DNA of 64,000 nucleotides from Ignavibacteria bacterium (GTDB lineage: Bacteria; Bacteroidota; Ignavibacteria; Tepidaquicellales; Tepidaquicellaceae). A program made the position numbers and the translations under genes. Numbering within the stretch: position 1 is the stretch's first letter; every line of letters starts with the position of its first letter. The notes under the pieces are model-generated. The model searched no databases. It was not told where the DNA came from and saw nothing but the letters and a program-made list of their open reading frames with translations. The stretch is from assembly GCA_028714695.1 (NCBI GenBank), contig JAQTLX010000002.1, positions 390,775 to 454,774 of the forward strand, given 5' to 3'. Of this stretch, positions 63,020 to 64,000 are shown one piece after another.

Positions 63020-63835
63020 ATGAAGTACGATAATACAATCATAGAGAGCCTTCTTATTAATTTTCTCCGCAACGAAGCGAACCGCATCGGCATAAGCAAA
63101 GCCGTTGTAGGTCTCTCAGGCGGTATCGACTCGGCAGTTTCAGCATACCTTTCAGCGAAAGCATTCGGACCGGAAAATGTTCTGTGTGTTATGATGCCGT
63201 ATAAGAGCAGCAGCAAAAGCAGTATTACTGACGCAGAAAAGGTTGTTAATGCGCTTGGTGTCCGTTCGAAAAAAGTTGAGATATCGCCGATGGTGGATGC
63301 TTATCTAAATACTCTCGAAGGTGATGTTTCTAATCTGAGAAAAGGCAATGTGATGGCAAGAATGCGTATGATTGTACTGTATGACGAATCAGCAAAAGAA
63401 AAGGCTCTTGTTATAGGGACAGGAAATAAAACGGAAGTACTTCTGGGTTATACAACGCTCTGGGGGGATTCCGCTTGCGGTATAAATCCTCTTGGCGACC
63501 TCTATAAAACACAGGTCTTCGATCTTGCAAAACATCTCGGCGTTCCTCAGGAACTTATAGACAAGAAACCTTCAGCCGATTTATGGGAAGGTCAGACAGA
63601 CGAAGAGGAAATGGGTATCACTTATGCAGGGGTGGATAAATATTTATTCGAGAAAGTCGACGAAAGAAGAACCGATGAAGAACTAATCAAGATGGGATTT
63701 GAAAAATCATTCATGGATAAAATCAATTCCATGATAGTCAGGAATCAGTTCAAACGCGTTCCGCCTTTAATAGCGAAGGTATCTAACAGAACTGTGAATG
63801 TGGATTTCAGGTATAACAGGGACTGGAATACTTAG
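63020..63835 (+). CDS. nadE: NAD synthetase, ammonia-dependent type
   Basis: 271 residues. It makes NAD from deamido-NAD and ATP. The P-loop VGLSGGIDSAVSAYLSAKAFG at about 29-49, LVIGTGNKTEVLLGYTTLWGD and DKKPSADLWEGQTDEEEMG are diagnostic. There is no N-terminal glutaminase domain, so it uses free ammonia or an outside source. Confidence 0.96.
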   Translation: MKYDNTIIESLLINFLRNEANRIGISKAVVGLSGGIDSAVSAYLSAKAFGPENVLCVMMPYKSSSKSSITDAEKVVNALGVRSKKVEISPMVDAYLNTLEGDVSNLRKGNVMARMRMIVLYDESAKEKALVIGTGNKTEVLLGYTTLWGDSACGINPLGDLYKTQVFDLAKHLGVPQELIDKKPSADLWEGQTDEEEMGITYAGVDKYLFEKVDERRTDEELIKMGFEKSFMDKINSMIVRNQFKRVPPLIAKVSNRTVNVDFRYNRDWNT

Positions 63836-63836
63836 G

Positions 63837-63878
63837 CAATTAGTAATTAATAATTAATAATTAGTAATTTAATATCAG
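63837..63878 (+). repeat. Period-7 AT-rich tandem repeat
   Basis: Heptamers caattag, taattaa, taattaa, taattag, taattta, atatcag right after the nadE stop. Confidence 0.65.
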
Positions 63879-64000
63879 TAGTGTCCCGCTTAAAAAACAC
63901 GGAAGGCTGCAACTACTAATAAAATATAGCAGTAAGAGGGTTTTTCTTTAAAATCGATTTGAATTTATTCGATTAATTATTTCATTCATTTTTGGCTGAA
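63879..64000. other. Right-edge non-coding sequence
   Basis: No coding frame seen. It begins tagtgtcccgcttaaaaa, which looks a little like the end of an insertion sequence, but no partner repeat is in the window. Confidence 0.3.

Overview
This 64 kb window looks like a chromosomal segment from a free-living, low-GC member of the Bacteroidota/Chlorobiota (FCB) superphylum, most likely Ignavibacteria or a close uncultured relative. That is inferred from the genes. Eight large exported proteins end in the type IX secretion-type sorting domain (SQNYPNPFNP... then KIYDxLGxEV... then SGxYFYR...). There are outer-membrane beta-barrels, a TonB-receptor-like barrel, separate secD and secF genes, and a DUF5683-type protein pair. 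No phage, plasmid, CRISPR array or intact insertion sequence was seen. One tRNA gene (Arg, anticodon TCT) is present.

Layout. 1-6.6 kb: the end of a SAM methyltransferase, a secreted M1 peptidase, a lipoprotein, two tandem paralogous outer-membrane proteins and an MFS exporter. 7.2-11.8 kb: an ECF sigma / Cys-Met-rich peptide / zinc-finger anti-sigma / small periplasmic anchored protein / outer-membrane receptor module, probably for envelope or metal stress. 12-20 kb: housekeeping genes mnmA, purA, secD-secF and a STAS gene, plus a DoxX-like protein. 20.2 kb: an orphan Cas4-like Fe-S protein whose nuclease residues look lost. 21.3-31.2 kb: a secreted YCF48-like repeat protein, a three-gene zinc-ribbon operon of unknown function, an RND efflux pair and a secreted S1/P1-type nuclease. 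31.3-36.7 kb: an acyltransferase-like protein and the minus-strand run dusB, slipin, GH3 and pdxH. 37.3-52.3 kb: an array of five exported proteins (two subtilases, two BNR/sialidase-like proteins, one GH-A-like glycosidase). Four share stalk domains and three share an almost identical C-terminal kilobase, pointing to recent duplication, domain shuffling and gene conversion. 52.4-58.2 kb: alpha/beta hydrolase, bacilliredoxin, clpC, fabH, ispE. 58.2-62.4 kb (minus strand): dsbD, DUF5683-like, truA, DUF5683-like. 62.7-63.8 kb: a small conserved protein with a TTG start, and nadE.

How it fits together. SecDF exports precursors across the inner membrane. DsbD and bacilliredoxin handle thiol redox. 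Clp and the SPFH protein serve quality control. The sorting-domain proteins (peptidases, nuclease, glycosidase, sialidase-like proteins) form a secreted set for degrading polymers; the secretion machinery itself lies elsewhere. The sigma/anti-sigma module and RND/MFS pumps cover envelope stress and efflux.

The strongest candidates for something undescribed are the Cys/Met-rich peptide inside the ECF module, the three-gene zinc-ribbon operon, the catalytically degenerate Cas4-like protein, the mosaic exported-protein array and a family of period-7 intergenic repeats. All family assignments were made by reading the sequence; no database search was run.
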